DNA of 64,000 bases from Azospirillum rugosum (GTDB lineage Bacteria > Pseudomonadota > Alphaproteobacteria > Azospirillales > Azospirillaceae): the NCBI RefSeq assembly GCF_017876155.1, contig NZ_JAGINP010000006.1, positions 186,001-250,000 of the forward strand. The letters are read 5' to 3'. Below, piece by piece: positions 17,286 through 25,531 of the stretch (positions are counted from its first letter, which is position 1; every line of letters starts with the position of its first letter). Both the position numbers and the translations under genes were made by a program. The notes beneath the pieces are model-generated. The model saw only the letters and a list, made by a program, of their open reading frames with translations, was not told the DNA's origin and ran no database searches.

Positions 17286-18449
17286 ATGGTTGCGGAGTTC
17301 GACATCCGGCCGGGCATCCAGGCTCTGCCGGCCAGCGCCATCGTGACGGTGGCGAACCACGGCCGCGGGCGCGAGGGGCTGATCCCGCTGTGGTTCGGCG
17401 AAGGCGACCTCGCCACCCCGGACTTCATCCGCGAGGCGGCGGACCGCGCCATCCGCGACGGCCACGTCTTCTACACCTACCAGCGCGGCGTGCCGCCGCT
17501 GCGCGAGGCGCTGTGCGCCTACCTCGGCCGGGTGCACGGCGTCCCGGTGCCGGTGGACCGCATCACCGTCACCACCTCCGGCATGGCGGCGATCATGAAC
17601 GCCATGCAGATGCTGGTCGATCCGGGCGACGAGGTCGCCGTGGTCAGCCCCGTCTGGCCCAACGTCATGGCCGCCGTGCGCGTCCAGGGCGGCGTGCCGG
17701 TGGAGGTTCCGATGACGCTCGGCAACCAGGGCTGGGTCCTGGACCTGGAGCAGCTGTTCGCCGCCTGCGGACCGCGGACCCGCGCCATCTTCGTCAACTC
17801 TCCCGGCAACCCGACGGGCTGGATCATGCCGCGCGAGGACATGGCCCGCGTCATGGCATTCGCGCGGGAGCGCGGGCTGTGGGTGATCTCCGACGAGGTC
17901 TACGCCCGTCTCGTCTACGACGGCCGCACCGCGGCGCCGTCCTTCCTGGAGGTGGCGGACCCGGAGGACAAGCTGATCGTCGTCAACAGCTTCTCCAAGA
18001 ACTGGGCGATGACGGGCTGGCGGCTCGGCTGGATGGTGACGCCGGCGGCACTCGGGCCGGTGCTGGAGAACCTCGTGCAGTTCTCCACCTCCGGCACGCC
18101 GGGCTTCATCCAGATGGCCGGCGTCGCCGCCATCGAGCAGGGGGAGCCCTGGGTGGCCGAGACGGTGGAGCGCTGCCGCAAGGCGCGCGACCTCGTCTGC
18201 GGCGCGCTGGCCGCCTTGCCGCGCGTGCGCATCCAGCCGGCCCCCGGCGCCTTCTACGCCTTCTTCCAGGTGGAGGGGGAGACGGACAGCGTCGCGCTGG
18301 CCACCCGCATCATCGACGAGGCGCTCGTCGGGCTCGCCCCGGGGGCGGCGTTCGGGCAGGGCGGGGAGGGGGCTTTGCGCCTCTGCTACGCCAGCCGGCT
18401 CGACAAGCTTGAGGAGGCCATGGGCCGCTTGGCGCGCGTCTTGGGTTGA
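17286..18449 (+). CDS. PLP-dependent aminotransferase, class I/II
   Basis: 387 residues of fold-type I aminotransferase. Seen are YTYQRGVPPLREAL, NSPGNPTGW (171-179), the pyrimidine-binding SDEVYARLVYDG (202-213) and the Schiff-base lysine Lys238 in NSFSKNWAMTGWRLGW, with the final Arg near residue 363 (LRLCYAS). It transfers amino groups between an amino acid and a 2-oxo acid in the cytosol; the closest sense is an aspartate/aromatic type, but the substrate is not readable. The ATG at 17286 is used; a 16-residue upstream extension is possible but lacks support. It is divergent from the HAD-cupin pair. Confidence 0.9.
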   Translation: MVAEFDIRPGIQALPASAIVTVANHGRGREGLIPLWFGEGDLATPDFIREAADRAIRDGHVFYTYQRGVPPLREALCAYLGRVHGVPVPVDRITVTTSGMAAIMNAMQMLVDPGDEVAVVSPVWPNVMAAVRVQGGVPVEVPMTLGNQGWVLDLEQLFAACGPRTRAIFVNSPGNPTGWIMPREDMARVMAFARERGLWVISDEVYARLVYDGRTAAPSFLEVADPEDKLIVVNSFSKNWAMTGWRLGWMVTPAALGPVLENLVQFSTSGTPGFIQMAGVAAIEQGEPWVAETVERCRKARDLVCGALAALPRVRIQPAPGAFYAFFQVEGETDSVALATRIIDEALVGLAPGAAFGQGGEGALRLCYASRLDKLEEAMGRLARVLG

Positions 18450-18702
18450 GGAAAAACCCGTTCGCGGGCCGATTTGTTGGTGTGGTGCACAATTTGTGGC
18501 GCCCAAAAAATGGACAAAGGCCCGCGGAACGTGCATCGGTGATATTCCTACGACAGGTATCGAGAAAGCACACAGCTCGCATACGGACTTGGCGGTGGTA
18601 GGTTCACGTATGATGAGCAATATTCTTTCTCACGAACCGAGGGCGTGGCGGCTGGTACCGGCAGGGCCCCCTCGGGCCACCTTTCAAACAGGAAGAACCA
18701 CC

Positions 18703-18921
18703 ATGGCTTTGGCTCTGCGTTCGGCCACCGTTGGCCGCAGCAATCGGGCTGCTCCGGTGGCGCATGTGCTGGACACCGTTCTGGACACGTTCGCCCTTTG
18801 GCGGCAGCGCATTCTCACCCGCCGCGAACTGGCTCGTCTCGATGACCGCATGCTGCACGACATCGGCATCAACCAGCTCGAAGTCGACTACGAGGTCAAC
18901 AAGCCGTTCTGGAAGGCGTGA
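18703..18921 (+). CDS. DUF1127 small protein
   Basis: 72 residues with the C-terminal DUF1127 helix pair: RQRILTRRELARLDDRMLHDIGI near residues 36-58, ending VNKPFWKA. Alphaproteobacterial relatives are small, basic proteins implicated in phosphate, carbon and RNA-related regulation. AGGAAGA precedes the ATG. The gene is alone, with a strong terminator 27 bp downstream, so it is an independent, probably highly expressed transcript. The 250-bp gap upstream (18450-18702) presumably holds its promoter; no clear box was identified. Confidence 0.9.
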   Translation: MALALRSATVGRSNRAAPVAHVLDTVLDTFALWRQRILTRRELARLDDRMLHDIGINQLEVDYEVNKPFWKA

Positions 18922-18947
18922 TGCCTTCCGGATCGCTGGACCCGGAA

Positions 18948-18990
18948 AAAAGGGCCGCTTCCATCGGGGAAGCGGCCCTTTTTGTTTTTC
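18948..18990 (+). terminator. strong rho-independent terminator of DUF1127 gene
   Basis: AAAGGGCCGCTTCC pairs with GGGAAGCGGCCCTTT around a short loop, followed by TTTTTGTTTTTC. It lies 27 bp after the stop codon. Confidence 0.92.
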
Positions 18991-18995
18991 AGTAT

Positions 18996-19081
18996 TTTCA
19001 CCACCAAGGCACAAAGACACCAAGAATCCTCGCGCTCTCCACGGCGTGGACTCTTGGTGTCTTGGTGCCTTGGTGGTGAAA
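18996..19081. repeat. 86-bp near-perfect inverted repeat between two terminators
   Basis: The arms are about 30 bp: TTTCACCACCAAGGCACAAA (18996-19015) continuing into GACACCAAGA, and the complementary TCTTGGTGTC leading into TTGGTGCCTTGGTGGTGAAA (19062-19081). They enclose 26 bp and have a single mismatch. It contains no coding frame. The CACCAAGGCAC/GACACCAAGA wording resembles dispersed intergenic palindromes I have seen in other proteobacteria, but copy number in this genome is unknown. Confidence 0.75.
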
Positions 19082-19083
19082 CC

Positions 19084-19116
19084 AAAAAGCCCCCTCCCGA
19101 AGGAGAGGGCTTTTTT
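19084..19116 (-). terminator. terminator of the ornithine decarboxylase gene
   Basis: On the minus strand AAGCCCTCTCC pairs with GGAGGGGGCTT around TTCG, ending in TTTTTGG. It sits 23 bp beyond the decarboxylase stop. Confidence 0.88.
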
Positions 19117-19138
19117 CGTCGTCAGACTTTGGTCGAGG

Positions 19139-20275
19139 TCAGATGCAGATCTGCTGGAGCGGCGCGAAGCCGTTGAAGCAGACGGCCGAGTAGGTCGTCG
19201 TGTAGGCGCCGGTGGCGTGGATGCGCACGCGGTCGCCGGGCTTCAGGTCCAGCGGCAGCTTGTACTCGGCGCGCTCGTACAGCACGTCGGCCGAGTCGCA
19301 GGTCGGGCCGGCCAGAACGACCGCTTCCGTGTCGCCGTCCCCATCATCGCCCATCACCTGGATCGGGTACTGGATCGCCTCGTCCATCGTCTCGGCGAGG
19401 CCGCTGAACTTGCCGATGTCCAGGTAGACCCAGCGCTTCAGGTCGTTGGCCGACTTGCGGGAGACGAGCACGACCTCGCTCTCGATGATGCCGGCGTTGC
19501 CGACCATGCTGCGGCCCGGCTCCACGATGGCTTCCGGCAGGCGGTTGCCGAAGTGGGTGCGCAGCGACTCGAAGATCGCCTGGCCGTAGGCGGTGGTCTG
19601 CGGCACGTCGGTGCGGTAGCGGGTCGGGAAGCCGCCGCCCAGGTTGATCATGCCGAGGTCGACGCCCAGCACCTCAAGCTCGCGGAACAGCTGCGCCACC
19701 TGGAAGATGGCATGGTCCCACTGCGTCAGGTCCTTCTGCTGCGAGCCGACGTGGAACGACACGCCGTAGGGCACGACGTCCATGTCGCGGGCCTTCAGCA
19801 GCAGCTCCCGCGCCATGGCGAGGTCGCAGCCGAACTTGCGCGACAGCGGCCATTCGGCGCCCTCGCCGGAGGTCAGGATGCGGCAGAACACGCGGGAACC
19901 GGGGGCGGCGCGGGCGATCTTCTCCAGCTCCTCGGCGCTGTCGAAGGCGAACAGCCGCACGCCCAGCTCGAAGGCGCGGCGGATGTCCGACTCCTTCTTG
20001 ATCGTGTTGCCGTAGGAGATGCGCTCCGGCGTGCAGCCGGCGGCGAGCACCATCTGGATTTCCGGCACGCTGGCGGTGTCGAAGGCCGAGCCCAGGCGGG
20101 TCAGCAGGCCCAGGATCTCCGGCGCCGGATTGGCCTTCACGGCGTAGAAGATCTTCGCGTCCGGGAGGGCTTCCTCCAGGTCGTGGTAGTTGGCTTCGAC
20201 GACGTCCAGGTCGACGACAAGGCAAGGCGTCTGCGGGCGCTGCTCTTCGAAAAAGCGCGCAATCTTATCGGTCAT
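19139..20275 (-). CDS. ornithine/lysine decarboxylase, PLP fold III
   Basis: 378 residues of alanine-racemase-fold (eukaryotic-type) decarboxylase. The PLP lysine is Lys47 in FYAVKANP, the glycine loop is INLGGGFPTRY, the phosphate-binding VEPGRSMVG follows, and the catalytic cysteine is Cys326 in GPTCDSADVLYE. The reaction is decarboxylation of ornithine to putrescine (some relatives also use lysine), the entry to polyamine synthesis in the cytosol. It is single-gene with a terminator after it and a structured, uORF-containing leader before it. The length matches bacterial ODC/LODC enzymes. Confidence 0.93.
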   Translation of the reverse strand: MTDKIARFFEEQRPQTPCLVVDLDVVEANYHDLEEALPDAKIFYAVKANPAPEILGLLTRLGSAFDTASVPEIQMVLAAGCTPERISYGNTIKKESDIRRAFELGVRLFAFDSAEELEKIARAAPGSRVFCRILTSGEGAEWPLSRKFGCDLAMARELLLKARDMDVVPYGVSFHVGSQQKDLTQWDHAIFQVAQLFRELEVLGVDLGMINLGGGFPTRYRTDVPQTTAYGQAIFESLRTHFGNRLPEAIVEPGRSMVGNAGIIESEVVLVSRKSANDLKRWVYLDIGKFSGLAETMDEAIQYPIQVMGDDGDGDTEAVVLAGPTCDSADVLYERAEYKLPLDLKPGDRVRIHATGAYTTTYSAVCFNGFAPLQQICI

Positions 20276-20530
20276 CTCAGTCTCCCGGACGCAAGATGAA
20301 GGTGTCAGGACGAATTGTGGGGTAGTCGGGGGCGGAACGGCCGATCGCTTCTGACCAGGAAAAAAGGTCAGGCGTTCCGGCCGCCCATACTGGACTGCCG
20401 ATTGACCTTGCCTGCGTGGAACAGGCCTGTCCGGGCGGGGAGTGTTCGATAACGGGTGAGCCGGTGCCCACCCACAACAACATGAACCATCGTAACCTCC
20501 AAGTCGCCGCCTTGCTTAAGGGACGGTCGG
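20276..20530 (-). promoter_or_regulatory. decarboxylase leader region, candidate cis-regulatory RNA
   Basis: The leader carries a small open frame (20368-20490) and a nested hairpin over its stop. TGACC (20370-20366) pairs with GGTCA (20356-20352) across a T-rich loop, enclosed by CGGAACG/CGTTCCG arms (20379-20373 with 20339-20333). ODC genes in proteobacteria are known to be controlled by leaders (the speF RNA motif in alphaproteobacteria, the speFL peptide in enterics), so regulation by polyamine or ornithine is an inference from position and architecture. I could not align it to those models. Confidence 0.5.
20368..20490 (-). CDS. putative leader peptide upstream of ornithine decarboxylase
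   Basis: A 40-residue frame starting MVHVVVGGHRLTRYRTLPAR and ending SSMGGRNA. Its ATG is preceded by a perfect GGAGG at a 5-base spacing, a better ribosome binding site than most genes here, which argues that it is translated. Its TGA lies in the 5' arm of a hairpin and 92 bases ahead of the decarboxylase ATG. The Arg/His content would fit a peptide sensing basic amino acids, but this is speculative. It may equally be an unstudied small protein. Confidence 0.45.
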   Translation of the reverse strand: MVHVVVGGHRLTRYRTLPARTGLFHAGKVNRQSSMGGRNA

Positions 20531-20710
20531 GGATCACGCGTTACGTCGTTGCATAACCACATCTCGAAAAGACGAGGGGCGGGCCAGCGGCACGTGCGCT
20601 TGCGAGTTGCGGTTACATAGATCCAATGGCCGGCCTTTTAAAGTGAAAAATCCTTCACGCCGCAAAAAAGTGTCAGTCCCGTGGCCGGAGCAAAAAAGCG
20701 GAGACAAATC

Positions 20711-21205
20711 ATGGACTTGAATACCGCTATCCCGGTTGGGGAAATGGCCCTCCGGCTGTTCGCGGCGGCGGTCTGCGGGGCGGCGCTCGGCCTAGACCGG
20801 GAGATGCGCGGCAAGGCCGCCGGCCTGCGCACGAACACGCTGGTCGCGATCAGCTCGGCGCTCACCACGCTGGTGGCGCTGGAGCTGTATTGGGACCTCG
20901 CCCGCCATGGGGATGAGGGCCGGATGGACCCGACCCGGGTCATCCAGGGAGTGGCCCAGGCGGTCGGCTTCATCAGCGCCGGGGTCATGTTCCGCGCCGG
21001 CAATTCCGTCCACGGGGCCACCACCGCGGCGGTGATCTGGGTGGCCGGCGCGCTGGGGATCGCCTGCGGGGCCGGCTACTACCTGCTGGCGGGGATGGCC
21101 ACGGCGCTCTGCCTGCTGGTCACGGTGCTGTTCACCTACGCCGTGCGCCGGCTGCCCGTCGCGACCCGATCCGAGGACCGGCCGGAGGCCCAGCCCGAAG
21201 ACTGA
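20711..21205 (+). CDS. MgtC/SapB family membrane protein
   Basis: 164 residues, four or five TM helices. The family hallmark AAVCGAALGLDREMRGKAAGLRTNTLV spans about residues 15-41 (shown here in two parts: GAALGLDRE and AAGLRTNTLV), then GFISAGVMFR and GATTAAVIWVAGALGIACG. MgtC proteins are tied to growth at low Mg2+ and modulate F-type ATP synthase in pathogens; the role in a soil bacterium is less clear. The ATG at 20711 is preceded by GGAGACA. Its stop abuts the stop of the convergent MFS gene (TGATCA), leaving no intergenic base. Confidence 0.9.
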   Translation: MDLNTAIPVGEMALRLFAAAVCGAALGLDREMRGKAAGLRTNTLVAISSALTTLVALELYWDLARHGDEGRMDPTRVIQGVAQAVGFISAGVMFRAGNSVHGATTAAVIWVAGALGIACGAGYYLLAGMATALCLLVTVLFTYAVRRLPVATRSEDRPEAQPED

Positions 21206-22396
21206 TCAGCGGCGCCGCGCCATCATCCGGTGCGACAGCGCGGCGCCTAGCGCGACCAGCCCGATGGCGCCCATCATGGGCAGCGGCGTGCCCGTCTGCA
21301 GGTGCCCCACCGCCGCGCCGACCAGCGCCGCCACCGCCATCTGGGTGAAGCCCACCAGGGAGGAGGCGAGGCCGGCCATCATCGGGTAGGGGCCGACCGC
21401 GGCGGCCATGGCGTTGGGCAGGGTCAGCCCGGCCCCGACCATGAACAGGAAGACCGGCGCCACGATCGCCACCAGATGCAGCGCCCCGGCCAGAGCCAAT
21501 GCCACGCCCAGCAGCCCGCCGGCCAGAGACACCGCGGTGCCGGTGCGGATCATCCAGGGGCCGCCCATGCGCTGGCTCATGCGCCCGGCGAAGAAGGAGC
21601 CCAGCGTGTAGCCCAGCACCACGACTCCGAAGCTCGCCCCGTACTGCGCCGGGGTCAGGTGCAGCCGGCCGATCAGCACGAAGCTGGACCCGGAGATGAA
21701 GGAGAAGATGCCGCTGTAGGCGAAGGCGACCGTCAGCATCTGGCCGAGGAACGCGCGGTCGCGCAGCAGAAGGACGTAGTTGGCGACCAGCCGGCCGGGC
21801 TTCAGGGCGTTCTCGTCGCGGTGCGTGTTGGTCTCCCCCAGCAGAACCTGGGTGGCCGCCAGGATTCCCGCCGCGAAGACGGTCAGCAGCAGGAAGTTGC
21901 CGCGCCAGCCGATAAGCTCGGTGATCACGCCGCCCAGGACCGGGCCGATCGCCGGGGCCAGCGTCATGGCCATCGCCATGTAGGCCAGCACGGTCGCCGC
22001 CCGGTCGCGCCCGAACACGTCGCGCACCACCGCCCGCGCCACCACCGGCCCGCAGCAGGCGCCCAGCGCCTGGAAGAAGCGGGCGACGATCAGCCCGCCG
22101 ATGTCGTTGGTCAGCGCGCAGGCGGCACTCGCCACCAGATAGATGGTGATTCCGCCCAGCAACGCCGGCCGCCGCCCGAACCGGTCGGACACCGGCCCGT
22201 AGACGAGCTGCGACACCGCGAAGCCGGCCAGGAAGACCGACAGCGTCAGCTGCACCGTCGCGATGTCCGTCCCGAACACCGTGACCAGAGTCGGCAGGGA
22301 GGGCAGGTAGAGGTCCGTGGACAGCGGGCCGAAGGCGACGAGCGCGGTCAGCAGCACACGAACGGCGAGCGAGTCGGGGCGTGGAGTCGGCGGCAT
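21206..22396 (-). CDS. MFS drug transporter, Bcr/CflA family
   Basis: 396 residues with 12 predicted TM segments and the DHA1 Bcr/CflA pattern: FGPLSTDLYLPSLPTL in TM1, QLVYGPVSDRFGRRPALL in the first cytoplasmic loop, and the motif-C-like GPVLGGVITELIGWRGNF near TM5. These proteins export drugs such as bicyclomycin or chloramphenicol, or small metabolites, by proton antiport. The ATG at 22396 is chosen because the upstream in-frame sequence translates the GC-rich repeat block. It is convergent with mgtC without any gap or terminator. Confidence 0.9.
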   Translation of the reverse strand: MPPTPRPDSLAVRVLLTALVAFGPLSTDLYLPSLPTLVTVFGTDIATVQLTLSVFLAGFAVSQLVYGPVSDRFGRRPALLGGITIYLVASAACALTNDIGGLIVARFFQALGACCGPVVARAVVRDVFGRDRAATVLAYMAMAMTLAPAIGPVLGGVITELIGWRGNFLLLTVFAAGILAATQVLLGETNTHRDENALKPGRLVANYVLLLRDRAFLGQMLTVAFAYSGIFSFISGSSFVLIGRLHLTPAQYGASFGVVVLGYTLGSFFAGRMSQRMGGPWMIRTGTAVSLAGGLLGVALALAGALHLVAIVAPVFLFMVGAGLTLPNAMAAAVGPYPMMAGLASSLVGFTQMAVAALVGAAVGHLQTGTPLPMMGAIGLVALGAALSHRMMARRR

Positions 22397-22453
22397 GGGG
22401 AATGGCTTCGGGTGCGGCGGGGGCGGCACCTTAGCAGATGCGGGCGGGCGATT

Positions 22454-22605
22454 CTCCCCCTCTCCCAGCCCCGCTGGGAGAGGGAGGGGCCCGCCGCGAA
22501 GCGGTGGGAGGGTGAGGGCAAGGTTTTCCCGAGAAACCAAGCCCTCACCCTCCCATGCTGCGCATGGGTCCCTCCCTCTCCCGCCGGGGGCGGGAGAGGG
22601 GATCA
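22454..22605. repeat. GC-rich intergenic palindromic repeat block
   Basis: Three hairpin-forming units in a row: CTCCCCCTCTCCCAGC with GCTGGGAGAGGGAGGGG (22454-22490); GGTGGGAGGGTGAGGGC with GCCCTCACCCTCCC across about 20 bases (22503-22554); and CCTCCCTCTCCCGCC with GGCGGGAGAGGGG. It is related in wording to the blocks at 20-152 and 30609-30710 and lies between two minus-strand genes. Confidence 0.7.
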
Positions 22606-22613
22606 GGCCGCCC

Positions 22614-23348
22614 TCACCCGTAGCGCAGCAGCCGGGCGCCGTTGGTCTTCAGCCAGGCGCGCGGCGCCTTCACGTCGGCGGTCAGCTGCGCGCAGAGCGC
22701 CCAGAAGCGGGCGGAGTGGTTCATCTCCCGCAGGTGCGCCACCTCGTGGCCGACGACATAGTCCAGCACCGCCTCCGGCGTCAGGATCAGCCGCCAGGAG
22801 AAGGACAGGCGCCCGGTGGCGGAACAGCTGCCCCAGCGGCTCTTGGTATCGCGCACGGTGACCGCCGCGACCCGCGCGCCGATCAGGGCGGCCTTGGCGC
22901 GCGACCGCTCCGCCAGCTCCCGCCGGGCCTCGGCCATCAGGAAGTCGCGCACGCGGCGGGCGACATGCTCCGGCTGGCCGCCCACCACGATGGCGCCGTC
23001 CTCGCGCCGGGTGGCGCCGCGCAGGTCGGGGGCGTGGCGGATCACATGGTCGACGCCGAGGTAGGGGACGACCGCCCCGTCGCTGAAGGGCAGCTGCGGC
23101 GGCAGCGCCGCCAGGCGCGCCCGCACCCAGCCGTCATGCCGCCCGACGAAGCGAAGCGCCTCCGTTTCCGAGACGCCGACGGGGATCACCACCTGGATCA
23201 GCCCGCGCCCGGCGTCCACCCGCAGGGTCATGCGCCGCGCCCGCGCGCTCTCCCGCAGTTCCAGCGGAACGGGCAGGCCGGCCACGGCCAGCGCGCGGGG
23301 TGCCTTCGCTTTCGGACGGGCGGGGCTGGGGGTGCGACGAAAGATCAT
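22614..23348 (-). CDS. YgjP-like M48-type metallopeptidase domain protein
   Basis: 244 residues of the YgjP/WLM-like DUF45 family. The zinc site is HEVAH at 201-205 with a third ligand His211 in MNHSARFW, and the typical KSRWGSCSATGRLSFSWRLILTP run precedes it (from residue 169; the SRWGSC core is diagnostic). It is probably a soluble zinc metallopeptidase; substrates are unknown. The N-terminal 20 residues are basic. The gene runs away from the kinase gene at 23505, sharing a 156-bp divergent promoter region. Confidence 0.88.
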   Translation of the reverse strand: MIFRRTPSPARPKAKAPRALAVAGLPVPLELRESARARRMTLRVDAGRGLIQVVIPVGVSETEALRFVGRHDGWVRARLAALPPQLPFSDGAVVPYLGVDHVIRHAPDLRGATRREDGAIVVGGQPEHVARRVRDFLMAEARRELAERSRAKAALIGARVAAVTVRDTKSRWGSCSATGRLSFSWRLILTPEAVLDYVVGHEVAHLREMNHSARFWALCAQLTADVKAPRAWLKTNGARLLRYG

Positions 23349-23504
23349 GGCCCTTTATAGACCGCTCCCTGCGCGGAGGCCAACGGATCGGCACCGTTGC
23401 GGATTCGAACGGATTTTGTCTCAACTGAGTTCCGCATGCGACATTTGACTCCGGCGCCAAGTCGCAAGATAAAGCAGTCTTAACCCGAGCGGTTTGGTGA
23501 AGTC

Positions 23505-24668
23505 GTGTCCGAGTACACCCAGAAGTCCACCGACGAACGTCATATGTCCAGCCGGATGGCCTGGCTTGAGGCCTTGGTGTCGGCCAACGGCGTCGGTCAC
23601 GCTTTGCTTGCGCCGGACGGACGACTTCTCGTGGTCAACACGGCCTTTGCCGCCGCTTTCGGTTGCCTGCCGGACGATGTGGAAGGCAAGGGGCTGGAGG
23701 CGCTGGGCATCCCGGCGCCGCTCGTCCCGCAGATCACCGCCCAGCTGCGCCGCGTGGCCGCCACGGGCAACCCGCTCACCGCCCAGGGCTTGCTGCCGCA
23801 GGGGGAGGTGATGCTGACCCCCGTGCGCGACGCCGACGGCGCGGTGACGGCCATCGCCGCCATCGGCGACGTGGATGCCGCGGCCCTGGCCGCCGCGCGC
23901 GCGGAGGCCGCCCAGGCCCGCGCCGACCTGGAGAAGGCGCGCGCGGCCAGCGGCCGGTTCCTGTCGTCGGCCAGCCACGACCTGCGCCAGCCCTTCCAGG
24001 CGATGCACCTGTTCCACCACCTGCTGATGGGCCGCCTGACCGACCCGGCCTCGCGCGATCTGGGCGACAAGCTGGAGCAGGCCATCACGGGCGGCGAGAC
24101 GCTGCTGCGCGCCCTGCTGGAGGTCTCCGCGCTGGAGGCCGGCACGGTCAAGGTGCATCCGCAGACCTTCCCGATCGACGAGACGCTGGGCCGCCTGCTT
24201 CAGGAATTCGCGCCGGAGGCGGAGGCCCGGGGGCTGCGCTTCAACGTCCGCCCGGCGGAGGCGGAGGTGGCGACCGACCCCGTGCTGCTGGAGCGGCTGC
24301 TTCGCCCGCTGCTGTCCAACGCCCTGCGCTACACCGAGAAGGGCGGGGTGCTGCTGGCCGCGCGCCGCCGCGGCGACGGCCTGCGGCTGGAGGTGTGGGA
24401 CACCGGCATCGGCATCGCCCCGGCCGACCACGCGGCGGTCTTCGAGGATTTCCGCCAACTCGGCGCCACCAGCCGCGACCGCAAGCAGGGGCTGGGACTC
24501 GGGCTCGCCATCGCGCGGCGCCTGTCCGATCTGCTGGGGCTGCCGGTCACGCTGCGCTCCCGGCCCGGCAAGGGCTCCGTCTTCGCGGTCGACATTCCGC
24601 GCGCCGTGCAGGAACAGGCGAGCCACGCGGTGGGCGAGGCCAAGGCGCCGGAAATCCCGGCGGCCTGA
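23505..24668 (+). CDS. soluble PAS histidine kinase
   Basis: 387 residues, GTG start (23505); an internal ATG at 23544 is possible. A short PAS-like sensor (about 20-125) lacks membrane segments, a coiled linker of Ala/Glu/Arg repeats (126-150) follows, then HisKA with SASHDLRQPFQ (His158) and HATPase with DTGIGIAP and GLGLGLAIARR. It has the same H-box style as the hybrid kinase at 8884 and may be a paralogue lacking the receiver. The cognate regulator is not adjacent. Cytoplasmic signal sensing is inferred from the absence of transmembrane helices. Confidence 0.85.
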   Translation: MSEYTQKSTDERHMSSRMAWLEALVSANGVGHALLAPDGRLLVVNTAFAAAFGCLPDDVEGKGLEALGIPAPLVPQITAQLRRVAATGNPLTAQGLLPQGEVMLTPVRDADGAVTAIAAIGDVDAAALAAARAEAAQARADLEKARAASGRFLSSASHDLRQPFQAMHLFHHLLMGRLTDPASRDLGDKLEQAITGGETLLRALLEVSALEAGTVKVHPQTFPIDETLGRLLQEFAPEAEARGLRFNVRPAEAEVATDPVLLERLLRPLLSNALRYTEKGGVLLAARRRGDGLRLEVWDTGIGIAPADHAAVFEDFRQLGATSRDRKQGLGLGLAIARRLSDLLGLPVTLRSRPGKGSVFAVDIPRAVQEQASHAVGEAKAPEIPAA

Positions 24669-24840
24669 TTCCCCAAATCCCCGTTCGCGCAGGGTAGTCA
24701 CGCCCACGCTTGCGCCGGCTCCATCGCCCATCCGCGCCGCGCCGGACTGGCGCCCCGACTCCATATCTCATGGGAGAGGCCAGGGTTCCTCCGGACCCCG
24801 GCGCCCGCGCGCCGTCTCGCGGCCTCCAACGGGAGGGGGC

Positions 24841-25221
24841 ATGGTGCGGCCGACGACAAGGGCTTTGGGCGGGGCGGCGCTGGCCGCCGGCCTGCTGTGC
24901 GCGGCGGCGTCCGCGAACGCGACCTATCTCGACGATGAAGGGCGCGGCTGCGTCTTCGGGTACAAGTTCGGCATCGACCTGCTGGCCACCGGCTACAACC
25001 CCGGTCCCTATCCCGCCTACTGCCCACCACCCGTCGCCGTCTATCCGGCCCCGCCGGTCGCGGCGCCGACGGCTCCGCTCATTCTGGCAAAGGCGCCCCG
25101 CTACTACTGCACGGTGCGCTCGCCGGCCCTGGCGGGCGACCGCCTGTCGTCGCTGAGCGGAATCCTCTGCGGCGGGGACTCGGCTCTCGGGTCGGATTTG
25201 CGGGTGGATTCGCGGCGTTAG
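24841..25221 (+). CDS. secreted small protein of unknown function
   Basis: 126 residues. A signal peptide is evident (MVRPTTRALGGAALAAGLLC, cleavage probably after ASANA near residue 28). The mature part is Pro/Tyr/Ala-rich (YCPPPVAVYPAPPVAAP) and has four cysteines (C40, C61, C89, C108 by rough count) that could form two disulfides in the periplasm. GGGAGGGGGC precedes the ATG. No family is recognised. It stands alone between a kinase gene and the ugp operon. Confidence 0.6.
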   Translation: MVRPTTRALGGAALAAGLLCAAASANATYLDDEGRGCVFGYKFGIDLLATGYNPGPYPAYCPPPVAVYPAPPVAAPTAPLILAKAPRYYCTVRSPALAGDRLSSLSGILCGGDSALGSDLRVDSRR

Positions 25222-25531
25222 GCCCCACGGCTGATTGACAGGCCGGGGCTCCCTCCCTAAGGCTGTTCGGAAAAAGAAGTACAAAGTCGGGGAGGGTTTA
25301 TCGATGCCGAACAGAGTCGCCGAAGCGGCGCCGCGCCACCTTGCCCGCGCCTGCAATCCAGGCGTGCCGCGCCCGATCGTGCTGCGCGCATTGCGTTTTG
25401 GCGCCGCCGCGAAACGTTCGTGTTCATAAAATCTTCAAGAGACCGTCGCGGGACGGCAACCCGCGCGCTGCATTCCAAACAAATCCACGCAAACGACCGG
25501 TTCTGACCGACCGGCACAGGGAGAGACCATC
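25222..25531 (+). promoter_or_regulatory. ugp upstream region with possible small ORF
   Basis: 310 bp ahead of ugpB. It contains a 41-codon frame at 25304-25429 with GGGAGGG upstream of its ATG, and an A/T-rich stretch near 25420-25440 (TTCATAAAATCTTC) that may be promoter. I looked for a PhoB box of tandem CTGTCAT-type repeats, expected for ugp genes, and did not find a convincing one. Confidence 0.35.

Noticed and set aside
18950..19116. CRISPR-like or tandem repeat cluster
   Set aside because: The repeats are inverted, not direct, and consist of two terminators and one palindrome.
25222..25531. PhoB box ahead of ugpB
   Set aside because: Expected from ugp biology, but no tandem CTGTCAT-like heptamers with correct spacing were visible.
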